A stretch of 64,000 nucleotides of DNA from Maribacter aquimaris (GTDB lineage: Bacteria; Bacteroidota; Bacteroidia; Flavobacteriales; Flavobacteriaceae). Below are positions 38,461-46,139 of this stretch, piece by piece (position 1 is the first letter of the stretch; the number at the start of each line of letters is the position of its first letter). A program made the translations under genes and the position numbers. The notes beneath the pieces are model-generated. The model was not told where the DNA came from, made no database searches, and saw nothing but the letters and a program-made list of their open reading frames with translations. The stretch spans positions 372,001 through 436,000 of the forward strand of contig NZ_JABTCF010000001.1 of NCBI RefSeq assembly GCF_014596745.1. Reading direction: 5' to 3'.

Positions 38461-38556
38461 CGGCAAGCTACCTACATCGCACCGCTACAACCATATACCC
38501 TTGCTGCGTTCCCACCCTGGGGGATTCTACAGGAGCTGGTCGTGTAGGACTTGCCG
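38461..38556 (-). ncRNA. ffs: Signal recognition particle RNA, small bacterial type
   Basis: On the minus strand the sequence carries the conserved apical SRP loop GGGAACGCAGCAAGGG inside a long hairpin. Its ends pair through CGGCAAG (38556-38550) and CTTGCCG (38467-38461), and the next helix through CCTACA/TGTAGG. A T run on the minus strand (A run at 38454-38460) follows directly, so the closing helix can act as the terminator. Together with the upstream promoter this defines a 96-base transcript. It guides membrane and secreted proteins to the translocon with Ffh. Confidence 0.95.
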
Positions 38557-38560
38557 AATG

Positions 38561-38590
38561 CAAATATACAATCTTTTAAAACTTTTTCAA
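38561..38590 (-). promoter_or_regulatory. SRP RNA promoter (TTG-N19-TATATTTG)
   Basis: On the minus strand TTG (38590-38588), a 19-base spacer and TATATTTG (38568-38561), a perfect TAnnTTTG. It ends five bases before the first paired base of the SRP RNA, which fixes the likely start near 38556. Confidence 0.75.
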
Positions 38591-38705
38591 TCGTTTTATA
38601 TTCTAATTTTTATGAATTAACTTGCCTTTTTTATTGGTATTCCTAAGTGTTTCTAAAAGAGAATAATACAGTCGGGAATACCTAAATCAACAAATAAATA
38701 TATTC

Positions 38706-39749
38706 ATGAATCTTATTAAGCTTACCTCTTTTAGTTTTCTCATACTGCTTTTCATGTCCTGCGGCAGTGGCAATACCAAGGCAACTTCTTTATTCGAAAT
38801 TCAATTGGAAGGCAATAAAACGGATTTCAAACAACATCAAACCGTAAGTGTCGGTATTAAGAACAAGAAGGAGAAATCAATCAATTCGGTAACCTATACC
38901 ATCGATGGCAAGGAACTCGAGGTTAAGGAAGGCAAAATTACATTTGATCTTACGACTTTGGGAGCCAAGACCCTTATGGCCACTGTCGATTATGATGATA
39001 CCAGTATAGATATTACAAAAAAAATAAAAGTTTTGGCGCCTACCCCTCCTGCCCTATACACCTATGAAATCATAAACGAATTCCCACACGATATCAAGGC
39101 ATATACCCAAGGTTTGGAATTCCATGATGGCATACTCTACGAGAGTACCGGAAAAAAAGGAAGGTCTTCTTTAAGGAAGGTCGATTTTAAAACCGGGGAA
39201 ATCCTCAAACAAATACGCCTTGAGGATTCCCAATTTGGCGAAGGCATCACCATCATGAACGGTAAGATATACCAACTTACGTGGCAAAATGGAATTGGAT
39301 TCGTGTATGACTTGGAGAAATTCGAGAAGATAGATACTTTTCAATATGGGGAAAGCAAGGAAGGCTGGGGCCTTTGTCATAATGGAAACAAAATATTCAA
39401 AAGTGATGGTACCGAAAAGATTTGGTTTTTAAATCCCGATACCTTAGCTGAAGAGGGCCATATTGAAACAGTGACCAATAAATCGGTATTCAACATGGCC
39501 AATGAACTGGAGTATTTGGATGGGAAGATCTATGCCAACGTCTACCAAAAACCAAGCATGATGATCATAGATGCCCAAAGTGGAGCCATTGAGGGTGTCA
39601 TCAATTTCGGTGGTTTAAAGGAAAGGGTCACCAAACACCAAGAACTGGATGTTCTTAACGGGGTAGCTTATCATCCAGAACGAAAAACCTTCTTTGTTAC
39701 AGGAAAAAACTGGGACAAAATGTTCGAGGTCAAAATCATCAAAAAATAA
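38706..39749 (+). CDS. Glutaminyl-peptide cyclotransferase (QC) lipoprotein
   Basis: A 347-residue lipoprotein (lipobox LLFMSC near residue 20). After a beta-sandwich-like N-terminal part (about 25-110), residues about 115-345 form the five-bladed propeller of plant/bacterial type glutaminyl cyclases: FPHDIKAYTQGLEFHDGILYESTG, EFGEGITI-like strand, LTWQNGIGFVYD, ELEYLDGKIYANVY and LNGVAYHPERKTFFVTGKNW. It would convert N-terminal Gln into pyroglutamate on exported proteins. Its stop overlaps the thioesterase start by one base. Confidence 0.88.
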   Translation: MNLIKLTSFSFLILLFMSCGSGNTKATSLFEIQLEGNKTDFKQHQTVSVGIKNKKEKSINSVTYTIDGKELEVKEGKITFDLTTLGAKTLMATVDYDDTSIDITKKIKVLAPTPPALYTYEIINEFPHDIKAYTQGLEFHDGILYESTGKKGRSSLRKVDFKTGEILKQIRLEDSQFGEGITIMNGKIYQLTWQNGIGFVYDLEKFEKIDTFQYGESKEGWGLCHNGNKIFKSDGTEKIWFLNPDTLAEEGHIETVTNKSVFNMANELEYLDGKIYANVYQKPSMMIIDAQSGAIEGVINFGGLKERVTKHQELDVLNGVAYHPERKTFFVTGKNWDKMFEVKIIKK

Positions 39750-40144
39750 TGGAGTCCTACGAAAAGAAAATAATAGTCTCCCAAGCGGATCTAGACGACT
39801 TAAACCACGTAAACAATGTGCGTTATGTACAATGGATCCAAGACATCTCTAAAGAACATTGGCAATCAACCGCTCCTAAAGAGATGCAGGCCGGTATACT
39901 CTGGGTCGTCAAAAACCATAATATCGATTATCTCAGTTCTGCCGTCTTAGGGGACGTGATTTTGGCAAAAACGTTTATTGCCAGCACAAAAGGGGCCATT
40001 TCGGTACGTTGTGTGGAGATGTACAATGATAAAACGAATGAGCTTTTAGTACGTTCCGTTACGGAATGGTGCCTGCTCAACGCGATGACCTTACGACCGA
40101 TTCGCATTTCAGGGAAAATCCAAAAGGTCTTCCTGAGTGATTAA
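39749..40144 (+). CDS. Acyl-CoA thioesterase, hotdog fold
   Basis: A 131-residue single-domain 4HBT-type thioesterase: the N-terminal strand and helix (DLDDLNHVNNVRYVQWIQD) carry the conserved Asn/Asp region of YbgC-like enzymes, followed by the central HNIDYLSSAVLGDVILAKTFI sheet. No signal peptide, so cytoplasmic. It overlaps the upstream cyclotransferase gene by one base (TAATG) and is followed by the lipoprotein gene after 17 bases. Confidence 0.85.
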   Translation: MESYEKKIIVSQADLDDLNHVNNVRYVQWIQDISKEHWQSTAPKEMQAGILWVVKNHNIDYLSSAVLGDVILAKTFIASTKGAISVRCVEMYNDKTNELLVRSVTEWCLLNAMTLRPIRISGKIQKVFLSD

Positions 40145-40161
40145 ACGGAAAAACCAAAACT

Positions 40162-41685
40162 ATGCAGCGGATCGTATTACCAATTTCTGCCTTTATACTT
40201 ATAATGGTATGGAGTTCGTGCAGAAATGATTTCGAGTATGCTTCCAATCCCGGCAATCTGAGGTTTTCAAAGGATACGGTTTTTCTCGATACCGTTTTTT
40301 CCAAGATATCGAGCAGTACCTACACCTTAAAAGTGTACAACCCCAATGATGATGCCATAGAAGTAAGTTCCATCCGCCTAAAACAAGGGGAAAACAGTGC
40401 TTATAGACTTAATGTAGACGGCATGGCAGGAAAGGAATTCACGAACATACCCATCCTGGCCAAGGACAGCCTTTACATATTTATTGAAACCACCTACAGC
40501 CCCACCAATGATGAGAAGCAATTTTTATATACCGATGCTATTGTATTTAAGGGGTTATCCAACACCCAAGAAGTGCAATTAGTCACTTTGGTAAAGGATG
40601 CGATTTTACGCTATCCTAAAATATTGGAGGATGGCACCAAGGAAACCCACCCTTTAAATATGGATATCGATGGGAACCAAAATAATGTAGACGGATTTTT
40701 TTTAAAGGATGATGAATTGATATTTACCAATGATAAGCCCTATGTGATCTACGGGTATGCGATAGTTCCGGAAAACCAGACCTTACAGGTCAATGCGGGA
40801 GCCAGGATTTATTTTCATGAAGGTTCTGGGATTTATGTTTCCAAGGGAGCATCCCTTCATATCAATGGTACATTAAGTTCTTCCCAGGATACCTTGGAAA
40901 ACGAGGTTATTTTTGAAGGAGATCGACTAGAACCCGAATATTCGAATGTTCCTGGACAATGGGGTACGATTTGGATGGCTGAGGGAAGTCGCAATAACTC
41001 CTTTAATCATGTAACGATTAAAAATGCAACATTCGGCGCCATTGTTAAAGGTGATGGATCATTACAATCCCCCACACTAACCATCAATAATACCCAAATA
41101 TACAATTCCTCGATTACCAATCTGCAGGCCACAAACGCCTATATTAAGGCAACAAACACGGTATTGGGTGGTGCCGGAGGCCATTCATTACAATGTACGC
41201 TCGGTGGTCGATACGAATTCACCCATAGCACCATTGCGAATTATTGGTCCCATGGTTCGAGAATGGGAACGGCTTTAAAAATTGACAACTATGATTCCAC
41301 CACCTCAGGGGATTTGGTTTTGGCCCAGTTCTATAATTGTATCATAGATGGTAGTGCCCCCATCGAAATATCATTATATCCTAACGAAGTCAATACATTT
41401 AATTTTGTTTTCGACCATTCCCTTATAAAATTTGAGGATGCCGCAGGGCTATACACAAACAATACTTTGTACGATTTTAATGACAACACCAAGTACATTG
41501 GGGTCCTTATTAATCAAAACACTGATTTTAAAGGATTTAATCGTAATGTATATCAATTAGGGGAGGCTTCATCGGCCATTGACAAGGCTGATTTGGCATA
41601 TTCCTTATCTCTTCCCTATGACATCATAGGTACGGAAAGAACCCAAAATCCGGATATTGGGGCATATGAATATACCCCAAAATGA
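40162..41685 (+). CDS. Right-handed beta-helix lipoprotein
   Basis: A 507-residue lipoprotein (lipobox MVWSSC). Residues about 30-170 form an Ig-like beta-sandwich; residues about 200-440 show the stacked short strands of a right-handed beta-helix, including ARIYFHEGSGIYVSKGASLHINGTL, NNSFNHVTIKNATFGAIVKGD and GDLVLAQFYNCIIDGSAPI. Such proteins bind or process polysaccharides, or act as surface structural proteins. No catalytic residue can be assigned. Third gene of an apparent operon with the cyclotransferase and thioesterase. Confidence 0.7.
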   Translation: MQRIVLPISAFILIMVWSSCRNDFEYASNPGNLRFSKDTVFLDTVFSKISSSTYTLKVYNPNDDAIEVSSIRLKQGENSAYRLNVDGMAGKEFTNIPILAKDSLYIFIETTYSPTNDEKQFLYTDAIVFKGLSNTQEVQLVTLVKDAILRYPKILEDGTKETHPLNMDIDGNQNNVDGFFLKDDELIFTNDKPYVIYGYAIVPENQTLQVNAGARIYFHEGSGIYVSKGASLHINGTLSSSQDTLENEVIFEGDRLEPEYSNVPGQWGTIWMAEGSRNNSFNHVTIKNATFGAIVKGDGSLQSPTLTINNTQIYNSSITNLQATNAYIKATNTVLGGAGGHSLQCTLGGRYEFTHSTIANYWSHGSRMGTALKIDNYDSTTSGDLVLAQFYNCIIDGSAPIEISLYPNEVNTFNFVFDHSLIKFEDAAGLYTNNTLYDFNDNTKYIGVLINQNTDFKGFNRNVYQLGEASSAIDKADLAYSLSLPYDIIGTERTQNPDIGAYEYTPK

Positions 41686-41759
41686 TTATTTGCCGCATAT
41701 TCCCCCCAATAGATAAGTATTTTCTTTCAAATTAAAATATTTTTATACATTATAAACAC

Positions 41760-41782
41760 AAACCTTATTATTTATAAGGTTT
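41760..41782. promoter_or_regulatory. Palindrome (copy 1) upstream of the LytTR regulator gene
   Basis: AAACCTTAT-TATTT-ATAAGGTTT: 9-base perfect arms, 5-base centre. Same core as 46045-46075, and the following sequence (TCCTA) is also shared. It ends 28 bases before the -7 element at 41811. Confidence 0.6.
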
Positions 41783-41810
41783 TCCTATGTCCTTGGTTCC
41801 CCGACTATCA

Positions 41811-41818
41811 TAACTTTG
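41811..41818 (+). promoter_or_regulatory. -7 element (TAACTTTG) of the LytTR regulator gene
   Basis: Perfect TAnnTTTG, 22 bases before the TTG start codon. No clear TTG at the -33 position. Confidence 0.5.
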
Positions 41819-41840
41819 CTATTGACAAATAGCTAATACA

Positions 41841-42584
41841 TTGGAATTCAATTACTCCATTATCGATTCTGACGCCACCTCCAATCTGCAACTGCAGCAT
41901 TTTTTGGAGGAATACGGTGATTTTTCGTGCTCTTCCTTAGCTAAAAACAGTAACGACGGTCTAAATGCAATCTTAAAGTATTCCCCCGACGTCGTTTTTG
42001 TAAACCTGAATGAAAATGCTTCCGAATATTTTCAAATGGTCATAGAACTTCATCAGTATGTCAAGAAATTACCGGTCATCATAGGTATATCCAAAACAAA
42101 GAATCATGCCTATGAAGCCATTAAAAATGGTTTTTTCGATTATTGGTTAAAGCCCTATAATGAATTCGATATACGAAAATCCTTGTTGCGCCTTAAAAAA
42201 CAAATGCCGGAATCTACTCCCGCTCATTCCCAGGCTGCAACGATTTGTTTAAAATCCTATCGGGATTTCCAATACTTGAACACGGATGATATTCTTTACC
42301 TACAGGCCGATAACAATACCACGGAATTTGTGATGAAGGATGGAAGCGTGGTCAATGCTTTCAAGACCTTGAAAACATTTGAAAACCAATTACCCTCGAA
42401 TTTCATACGAATCCATCAGAGTTATATTATCAATACCATCTTTATTTCAGGTATCAGCTATGGAAAATCGGTTTGCACCCTAAAACTTCGAAACCTTCAA
42501 TTGCCCTTTTCGAAATCGTATAAAGCAAACATCGATGAGGTAAAGAATCTTTTATCAAAAAGCACTATCCCATCGATTAATTAA
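41841..42584 (+). CDS. LytTR-family response regulator with degenerate receiver
   Basis: A 247-residue two-domain protein. Residues 1-125 have receiver-like order (SIIDSD at 6-11, the conserved Lys in WLKPY at 104), but the phosphoacceptor position holds Asn55 (VVFVNLNE) rather than Asp, so it is probably not phosphorylated normally. Residues about 140-240 are a LytTR DNA-binding domain (DDILYLQADNNTTEFVMKDG, FKTLKTFENQLP, FIRIHQSYIIN). The start is TTG at 41841, as a stop lies six codons upstream and no earlier start exists. It is preceded by the shared palindrome and a perfect TAnnTTTG element, and is followed by the repeat protein gene. Confidence 0.85.
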   Translation: MEFNYSIIDSDATSNLQLQHFLEEYGDFSCSSLAKNSNDGLNAILKYSPDVVFVNLNENASEYFQMVIELHQYVKKLPVIIGISKTKNHAYEAIKNGFFDYWLKPYNEFDIRKSLLRLKKQMPESTPAHSQAATICLKSYRDFQYLNTDDILYLQADNNTTEFVMKDGSVVNAFKTLKTFENQLPSNFIRIHQSYIINTIFISGISYGKSVCTLKLRNLQLPFSKSYKANIDEVKNLLSKSTIPSIN

Positions 42585-42727
42585 GTGAATTCTCTCAAAA
42601 CCGGGTTAAATACTCTTCAAACCAGGCCACATACTCATACTTTTTAATTTACACTATCTTACTCTAGAGGTCTTATTAGTTTTACAACATAATAAAAAGA
42701 AACCCCTAATAAAAATTATTTAAGATT

Positions 42728-43042
42728 ATGAGAAGAGCACTTAGTATTTTAGCAGTATTGGCCTTAATGATTGGATCTATGGCTATGATCAATGTAAATG
42801 ATACCCAAGAACAAGAGACCATTGCGTGTGATGACTGTTCACACGACAAGGACAGACGCGAGGCCAAGGATGTGGTCTACTGTGATGACTGTTCTCACGA
42901 CAAGGACAGACGCGAGGCCAAGGATGTGGTTTACTGTGATGACTGCTCACACGACAAGGACAGACGTGAGGCCAAGGATGTGGTTTACTGTGACGACTGT
43001 TCACACGACAAGGACAGACGTGAAGCTAAGGATGTCGTCTAA
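42728..43042 (+). CDS. Small exported protein of four identical Cys/His/Asp-rich repeats
   Basis: A 104-residue protein: a signal peptide (MRRALSILAVLALMIGSMAM) and a 13-residue spacer, then three complete 18-residue repeats and a 17-residue fourth copy (residues 34-104). The repeat is CDDCSHDKDRREAKDVVY. Each contains CxxCxH followed by a highly charged segment. The protein repeats are identical, whereas the DNA copies differ at eight third-codon positions, all synonymous, so the sequence is under selection. CxxCxH is not the heme-c motif (CxxCH). Cys, His and Asp clusters could bind a metal such as zinc, but no family is recognised. A strong terminator follows. The neighbouring LytTR regulator and two-component genes suggest a signalling link. 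Confidence 0.75.
   Translation: MRRALSILAVLALMIGSMAMINVNDTQEQETIACDDCSHDKDRREAKDVVYCDDCSHDKDRREAKDVVYCDDCSHDKDRREAKDVVYCDDCSHDKDRREAKDVV
42827..43039 (+). repeat. Tandem 54-base coding repeat, four copies
   Basis: Copies at 42827-42880, 42881-42934, 42935-42988 and 42989-43039 (last one three bases short). All differences between copies are at third codon positions and synonymous. Confidence 0.95.
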
Positions 43043-43100
43043 TCGGATGTTCACCCTACCTATATAAATAGAAGGTCTAAAAATAGCCTTCTTTCAAAAC

Positions 43101-43137
43101 AAAAAGGTCCTAATCTTGGTAAGATTAGGACCTTTTT
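43101..43137 (+). terminator. Strong terminator after the repeat protein gene
   Basis: Perfect 17-base arms (AAAAAGGTCCTAATCTT and its complement) around a three-base loop, ending in a T run. It lies only 18 bases before the start of the histidine kinase gene. A weaker hairpin (AGAAGG/CCTTCT) precedes it at 43070-43092. Confidence 0.85.
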
Positions 43138-43155
43138 GTTTACATTAGTGTTACC

Positions 43156-45228
43156 ATGCTTAAAACCAACCTACCAAAATCCACCCTCTTGAATAAATGG
43201 TTCATGTTTATTCTATTATGCACTGCCATAGGCTCTTGCTCCTTCCCTAGTACAAAACAGGATGCTCCAGAAATTACTGAAAATGATAGTATTTTAAGTT
43301 GGATATCCCTTGGAAGAAATTCCGAAATGCCTTTAAAGCAAAAAACCGAATTACTTAAAAAAGCCTATCTAGCTGCCGACAATAGCACTATTGACAGTGT
43401 CCGATCAAAATATTACTCCAGACTTTCCTTAGCCTATTTGGAAATCAATGATTCTTTATTGTTCCGATCCGTCAACCAAAAAGCAATTTCCCTTTCGAGA
43501 AAGATTAATGATACGATTACCGAAGCCAATGCCCACTGGGATTTGGCCGACTTTTTTGAAATAAAAAAGGTAATGGACAGTTCCTTTTACCATTACTCCG
43601 AGGCACAAAAAAAGTTTACTTCTGTTGGTGAAAATTACTATTCAGGACGAATGTTTTACAACTTGGCGGTTATCCAAACCAATGTCAAGGATTATACAGG
43701 GGCCGAAATAAATGCTTTTAAGTCCATAGAACTATTAAAACCATTGAATGAATATCTAAGGCTTCACCGCTGTTATAATTTATTGGGTTCGATCACAAAA
43801 GAACTAAAGGAATACGATCGATCACTCGAATACTTCAACATCGCTGATGAATATCTGTCTGAAGTTGACGACGAAGAAACCAAGAGGGAGTACTATTCCA
43901 AGCTACAGAACAACCTTGGTAATGTCTATAAAGATCAAGGCAATTATAAAGCTGCCAAAAGTTACTACCAAAAAGCCACGTTTGATTATGATAGTTTAAG
44001 ATATAAGGATCCTTCCAACTATGCCCGACAACTTAACAATTTAACCCTCAGTCGCTTTAAATTAGGGGACACTTTAAATATTTTCAAGGATTTGGAAACG
44101 GTAAAACAGATTCGTGAAGAGCAAAACGATATAGAAGGCCTATCGCTATTGGAATACACCTATGCCGAATACTATTTATCCCTTAAGGACACGGTCAATG
44201 CCTTGGTCAATGCCCGAAAGGCCAAGCAACACGCAGAGCAAGGCTCAAATAACAAACGTTTGTTGGCCTCCCTGGGTTTGCTGGCCCGTATCGATTCCAA
44301 AAATCACCTCATACATACCGAACGATATATTACGCTGTACGATAGTCTAGTTCAACTAGAACGACGGGAACGCAATAAGTTCACACGAATACGCTTCGAA
44401 ACCGATGAATTTATCGCAGAAAATGAATCCCTAACCCGAAAAAAGCAACTTTGGACAGGGCTAGCATTGGGTATTTTCCTGCTTGGGGTTTCGGTTTATG
44501 TTATTTTCCATCAACGCGCCAAAAACCAGGCTTTACGATTTCAACAACAGCAACAGACCAGTAACCAAGAGATTTTTGATTTAATGTTGTCCCAAAAACA
44601 AAAAATCGCTGAAATAAAGAAAGCGGAACAAAAACGGATTTCCGAAGAATTACACGATGGGGTCCTTGGTAAAATGCTTGGAGCCAGAATGGTACTTACC
44701 GGATTGAATAAGGTCAATACCGAGGAGGCCATTTCCGAAAAGGCCAAAGCCATATCGGCTTTAAAGGATGTTGAAGGTGAGGTACGTGCCATATCACACG
44801 AATTAAGCCATGCGGCCTATCACAATATAAACAACTTCATTAACTCCATTCAGGAATTATTGAAGAACATATGCTCTGCCAATCATCTTGATTATTCTTT
44901 CGAGTTTAATGAGACACTGGATTGGGACACTATGAAAGGGGATATCAAAATCAATCTATATCGTATGATCCAAGAGATATTACAAAATGCGGTCAAACAC
45001 GCTTCTTGTAAGAATATTTTGGTTAGTTTTGTACGAACAAATGAAGAGATTCTGGTAACCATTACGGATGACGGAAAGGGATTTGCAATAAAATCGGGCA
45101 AAACCAAATCCGGCATAGGTATGCGAAATATCAGGTCAAGAATAGAAAAACTGGGTGGAACTTGGAATATTGATAGCGCGTTGAACAAAGGAACAACGAT
45201 AACCTTGGACATACCGATTAAGAATTAA
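43156..45228 (+). CDS. Lipoprotein-like TPR sensor histidine kinase
   Basis: A 690-residue kinase. The N-terminus looks like a lipoprotein signal (FMFILLCTAIGSC), followed by about six TPR-like units in the periplasm (about residues 50-400; a clear one is RQLNNLTLSRFKLGD). A single membrane helix (about 431-452) leads to a coiled coil, then a HisKA_3-type H-box SEELHDG with His500, and a HATPase domain: Asn611 in EILQNAVKHA, D638/D639 in ITDDGKGFA, and GIGMRNIRSRIE. This is the NarX/DesK class. The partner response regulator lies 66 bases downstream. It may sense an envelope protein or ligand through the TPR domain. Confidence 0.92.
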   Translation: MLKTNLPKSTLLNKWFMFILLCTAIGSCSFPSTKQDAPEITENDSILSWISLGRNSEMPLKQKTELLKKAYLAADNSTIDSVRSKYYSRLSLAYLEINDSLLFRSVNQKAISLSRKINDTITEANAHWDLADFFEIKKVMDSSFYHYSEAQKKFTSVGENYYSGRMFYNLAVIQTNVKDYTGAEINAFKSIELLKPLNEYLRLHRCYNLLGSITKELKEYDRSLEYFNIADEYLSEVDDEETKREYYSKLQNNLGNVYKDQGNYKAAKSYYQKATFDYDSLRYKDPSNYARQLNNLTLSRFKLGDTLNIFKDLETVKQIREEQNDIEGLSLLEYTYAEYYLSLKDTVNALVNARKAKQHAEQGSNNKRLLASLGLLARIDSKNHLIHTERYITLYDSLVQLERRERNKFTRIRFETDEFIAENESLTRKKQLWTGLALGIFLLGVSVYVIFHQRAKNQALRFQQQQQTSNQEIFDLMLSQKQKIAEIKKAEQKRISEELHDGVLGKMLGARMVLTGLNKVNTEEAISEKAKAISALKDVEGEVRAISHELSHAAYHNINNFINSIQELLKNICSANHLDYSFEFNETLDWDTMKGDIKINLYRMIQEILQNAVKHASCKNILVSFVRTNEEILVTITDDGKGFAIKSGKTKSGIGMRNIRSRIEKLGGTWNIDSALNKGTTITLDIPIKN

Positions 45229-45294
45229 AAGGGAACCCGGAATTGCAAAAAATACGAAAATAACGCACTATAGAATAGTACTAATAGACTGAAA

Positions 45295-45966
45295 ATGAAG
45301 ATTGTACGACTTTTATCGGTAGATGACCATGCCATGACGGCCATGGGTTACAAATACATCTTGGAAGGCGCCGAATTTGATGGTTTCCAGGTTAAGGTAG
45401 ATACGGTGAACACCTTTGAGGGGGCTATAGAAAAGATTGACTTTTCTGAACGTTCCATTCCTTATGATATTCTTTTATTGGATATATCCCTTTTTCCTAC
45501 ACATTCCAATGATACCAGAAGTGGAGAGGATTTAGGTGTATACGCCAGGTCAAAGGTCCCTACATCCAAAATCGTGTTCATGTCATCATTTAGTGACAGT
45601 TATCGTATTAATAGTATTTTCAAGACCGTGGACCCTGATGGCTATATGGTAAAATCGGAAATAGATGAAAAATCACTATGCGCAATGGTTAGGACCGTCT
45701 TGGAAAGACCTCCGTATTATACGGCAAGTGCCCTATCTGCGATTCGAAAAAAAATGGCCAATGATTTTGATCTCGTAGATGAAACCGATAAAAAAATCCT
45801 CCACTATATTTCCACAGGCATCCGTACTAAGGATATTGGCCCCTTAATATCGGTCGCACCTACAACCGTGGAATCAAGAAAAAGACAATTAAAACAACAT
45901 TTCGGGATCGAACAAGGTAATGATATTGAGCTTATTGAAGAGGCCCGAAAACGCGGATTCATATAA
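45295..45966 (+). CDS. NarL/FixJ-family response regulator
   Basis: A 223-residue regulator with a complete receiver domain: acidic D10/D11 in VDDHAMTA, phosphoacceptor Asp63 (ILLLDISLF), and Lys120 in GYMVKSE. A LuxR-type helix-turn-helix domain follows (about 158-212: DETDKKILHYISTGIRTKDIG, VAPTTVESRKRQLKQHFG). It is the natural partner of the upstream kinase. As a dimeric DNA-binding protein it is a candidate to bind the two palindromes at 41760 and 46045. Confidence 0.92.
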   Translation: MKIVRLLSVDDHAMTAMGYKYILEGAEFDGFQVKVDTVNTFEGAIEKIDFSERSIPYDILLLDISLFPTHSNDTRSGEDLGVYARSKVPTSKIVFMSSFSDSYRINSIFKTVDPDGYMVKSEIDEKSLCAMVRTVLERPPYYTASALSAIRKKMANDFDLVDETDKKILHYISTGIRTKDIGPLISVAPTTVESRKRQLKQHFGIEQGNDIELIEEARKRGFI

Positions 45967-46044
45967 TCCCAGTTTTTTAACATTTTATTTAATTTTTTAA
46001 ATATCTAATAATCAGCTATTTAAAAAATATACTACATTTCACAA

Positions 46045-46075
46045 AGGACAACCTTATATTTCATAAGGTTGTCCT
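46045..46075. promoter_or_regulatory. Palindrome (copy 2) upstream of the 213-residue gene
   Basis: AGGACAACCTTAT-ATTTC-ATAAGGTTGTCCT: perfect 13-base arms with a 5-base centre. It shares ACCTTAT-N5-ATAAGGT and the following TCCTA with copy 1, and ends 25 bases before the -7 element at 46101. Confidence 0.7.
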
Positions 46076-46100
46076 AAGCCCTATATTATAGACATACCAT

Positions 46101-46108
46101 TAAATTTG
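46101..46108 (+). promoter_or_regulatory. -7 element (TAAATTTG) of the 213-residue gene
   Basis: Perfect TAnnTTTG, 31 bases before the start codon at 46140. No TTG in the -33 region. Confidence 0.5.
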
Positions 46109-46139
46109 AGGTTAATTGTAATCCAAATAGCCCTAACCA

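Noticed and set aside
42662-42669. CTCTAGAG palindrome upstream of the repeat protein gene
   Set aside because: Eight bases only and unlike the ACCTTAT palindromes of the same locus.
42827-43039. Possible CRISPR array
   Set aside because: Units are adjacent without unique spacers and are coding; no cas genes are present.
42789-43067. Long open frames on both strands across the repeat region (42789-43004 minus and 42798-43067 plus, frame 3)
   Set aside because: They are open only because a 54-base repeat divisible by three keeps every frame free of stops. The annotated frame has a signal peptide and purely synonymous variation.
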